A stretch of DNA of 32,903 bases, taken from positions 1 through 32,903 of the forward strand of contig JAQSWN010000087.1 in assembly GCA_029266615.1 (NCBI GenBank), in the 5' to 3' direction. The position numbers were made by a program, and so were the translations under genes. This DNA is from Polyangiaceae bacterium. GTDB lineage: Bacteria; Myxococcota_A; Polyangia; Polyangiales; Polyangiaceae. Below the pieces are notes generated by a model. The model was not told where the DNA came from. It saw only the letters and a list, made by a program, of their open reading frames with translations, and ran no database searches. Shown piece after piece: positions 31,533 to 32,903 of the stretch (positions within the stretch are counted from its first letter, which is position 1; each line of letters opens with the position of its first letter).

Positions 31533-32825
31533 TCACGGCGCCTTGTTCTGTTCTAGGTCCGTGATGACCACGGTACCGGCCTGGATCGGTCCCGGCTTGA
31601 CCTCGGTGTTTTGACCGTCGCCGCCGCCGGTCTCCACCACCACCCGCTTCGGCGCGCCGTTCTCCAGCACGTACACGGTGCCGCGCGCGGCGTTGGCGTT
31701 GGCGTCTGGGCTCTTGGTGTTGACGCCGCCTGGCCGCCGCCCGCCGCCCATGCGCGGCGGGCTCATCGGCATGAACGGCGACGCGCTGGAGCGGTCTTTC
31801 GGCGGCGCCGGCGGCTGCCAGCGGAGCGCGGAGTCCGGCACCGTGAGCACGTCTGGCCGATCGGACGTAATGATGCTGGCGGTCGCGGTCATGCCGGGCC
31901 GCAGCAGGAGCTCCTTGTTGTCCACCGCGAGCACGGCTTGGTAGGTAACGACCGCCTGCCCTGCGGTTGGCAAATTTCTTACGGAAACCACCTTGGAGGC
32001 GAACTTTCGCGACGGCCATGCACCCACCGTGAAAGACGCTTCTTGCCCTTGGCGCAGCTTGCCGATGTCGGCTTCGTCGATGTCCACGTAGAGGGTGAGC
32101 TGAGTGAGGTCCCGCGCGACCGTGAACAGCACCGGCGATTGCAAGGAAGCGGCTACGGTCTGACCCGGCTCCACGAGGCGCGCCAAGACGACGCCATCGA
32201 TGGGCGCTTTGATCGTCGTCCACGACAGGGATGTCTCGGCGTCCTTCAACGAGGCGCGCGACAGGATGGCCTGCGACTGCGACGACCCGACGCTCGCCTC
32301 GGCGCGCTCGGCGTCGGCCTGGGCCGCTTCCAAGTCTTTGCTGGAGATCAGGCCTTTTGCAGCCATGTCTTGCGCGCGCGCCAAAGCCGCCTTGGACTGC
32401 GCGAGCGTCGCCTTGGCGAGCCGCACGGAGGAGTCCGTGGCGCTCACTTGCGCGCGGGATTGCTCCACGCGCGACAGCAGCTGCGTCGGGTCGAGCTCCG
32501 CGAGGGTCTGACCGGCCTTCACTTCGTCATTGAAATCGACGAGAACCCGCGCGACTCGCCCGGATATCTGCGCACCGACGTCGACCGAGTCCAAGCCCTT
32601 GAACTTGCCCGTCGCCATCACGGTCTCACGCAGGGGGCCGACCTTGGCCTGAGCCGTGACGTAGCGCGGGGCAGCGCTCTTCTTGCCCAGCGTCCGCTGC
32701 CACACGAAGGCTCCCACCCCTCCCAGCACCAACAAGATGATGAGAATCCTTTGGATGAGCGCGCGTCGACGGCGCTTCTTCGTCATGGCCAGAATCTGGC
32801 TTCCGGTCGGCTTAGTTTCGGGCAC
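31533..32825 (-). CDS. MacA-type periplasmic adaptor (membrane-fusion protein)
   Basis: This 430-residue HlyD/MacA-family adaptor links the inner-membrane ABC pump to the TolC channel. A basic N-terminus (four Arg in a row) and one membrane helix (about 26-43) anchor it. A lipoyl half-motif (about 75-110, VGAQISGRVARVLVDFNDEV), a long coiled-coil hairpin (about 110-200), a second lipoyl half (TTIKAPIDGVVLARLVEPGQ) and a beta-barrel follow. Near 330-375 is a Pro/Met/Gly-rich insertion (SPFMPMSPPRMGGGRRPGG) not usual in the family. The GTG at 32825 has AGGA about seven bases upstream; ATG at residue 14 is an alternative. It is the first gene of the efflux operon. Positions 32826-32903 would hold its promoter; nothing definite is seen there. 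Confidence 0.92.
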   Translation of the reverse strand: MPETKPTGSQILAMTKKRRRRALIQRILIILLVLGGVGAFVWQRTLGKKSAAPRYVTAQAKVGPLRETVMATGKFKGLDSVDVGAQISGRVARVLVDFNDEVKAGQTLAELDPTQLLSRVEQSRAQVSATDSSVRLAKATLAQSKAALARAQDMAAKGLISSKDLEAAQADAERAEASVGSSQSQAILSRASLKDAETSLSWTTIKAPIDGVVLARLVEPGQTVAASLQSPVLFTVARDLTQLTLYVDIDEADIGKLRQGQEASFTVGAWPSRKFASKVVSVRNLPTAGQAVVTYQAVLAVDNKELLLRPGMTATASIITSDRPDVLTVPDSALRWQPPAPPKDRSSASPFMPMSPPRMGGGRRPGGVNTKSPDANANAARGTVYVLENGAPKRVVVETGGGDGQNTEVKPGPIQAGTVVITDLEQNKAP

Positions 32826-32903
32826 GTTAGAATCCTAGTCCTCGGGCTGCCGACGAACAGCGCCGGGGATTCCCTACACATTCCGTAACACTTTTCGCAG
32901 TAT

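Noticed and set aside
31611..32888. 425-residue open frame on the plus strand
   Set aside because: Shadow of the MacA-type adaptor gene.

Overview
The window is high-GC DNA whose gene content points to a member of the Myxococcota, most likely the Polyangia/Sorangium side. This is inference from style, not from a marker gene. The signs are two Hanks-type Ser/Thr kinases with C-terminal membrane anchors, a sigma factor paired with a zinc-finger kinase, a TPR+PEGA-like periplasmic protein, lipoproteins with long Gly/Ala/Ser linkers, and a lipoprotein joining an Asp-rich metal-binding motif to a C-type-lectin fold. Most genes are intact. No rRNA, tRNA, CRISPR array or complete mobile element was seen.

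Layout. Positions 1-500 hold a doubtful low-complexity ORF with a hexanucleotide repeat. 510-6171 (minus) is a TonB energy-coupled uptake locus: TonB-dependent receptor, TonB, ExbB and two tandem ExbD proteins. 6172-7040 is gene-free but carries adjacent inverted repeats. 7041-9151 (minus) is a Tat-exported phospholipase-C-type phosphoesterase whose conserved C-terminus is thrown out of frame at a five-base homopolymer. 9369-11731 (minus) is an ECF-like sigma factor followed by a zinc-finger/Ser-Thr-kinase fusion. 11876-13666 (plus) is a secreted beta-propeller-like protein with a C-terminal CBM4/9-like domain. 13746-15500 is an SDR gene divergent from a LysR regulator. 15583-17298 (minus) is a GH30 lipoprotein glycosidase. 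17299-17885 is a non-coding stretch with palindromes and a probable relic of an IS5-type transposase. 17886-19613 (minus) is an unrecognised three-TM protein, divergent from a hexose-6-phosphate mutarotase (19677-20558). 20713-21090 (minus) is a small lipoprotein, 21286-22767 (plus) an HMG-CoA-synthase-family enzyme, and 22749-22952 (minus) a possible small membrane protein. 23169-24701 (plus) is an FHA-histidine kinase-receiver hybrid. 24703-27869 (minus) is a tight kinase/PEGA/lectin-lipoprotein operon. 28082-32825 (minus) is a MacA/MacB/TolC-type tripartite efflux operon.

How the genes work together. The clearest units are the TonB locus (outer-membrane receptor plus its own energiser), the sigma/zinc-finger-kinase pair (a likely transmembrane signal-to-transcription switch), the kinase/PEGA/lectin operon (an inner-membrane kinase co-expressed with two envelope proteins), and the four-gene efflux operon. 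The phospholipase lies upstream of the TonB locus on the same strand, which would suit nutrient scavenging from lipids, but the gap is about 870 bp and the link is only inferred. The most checkable oddities are the phospholipase frameshift, the zinc-finger-kinase fusion beside a sigma factor, the duplicated exbD leader, the transposase relic and several strong hairpins between convergent genes.
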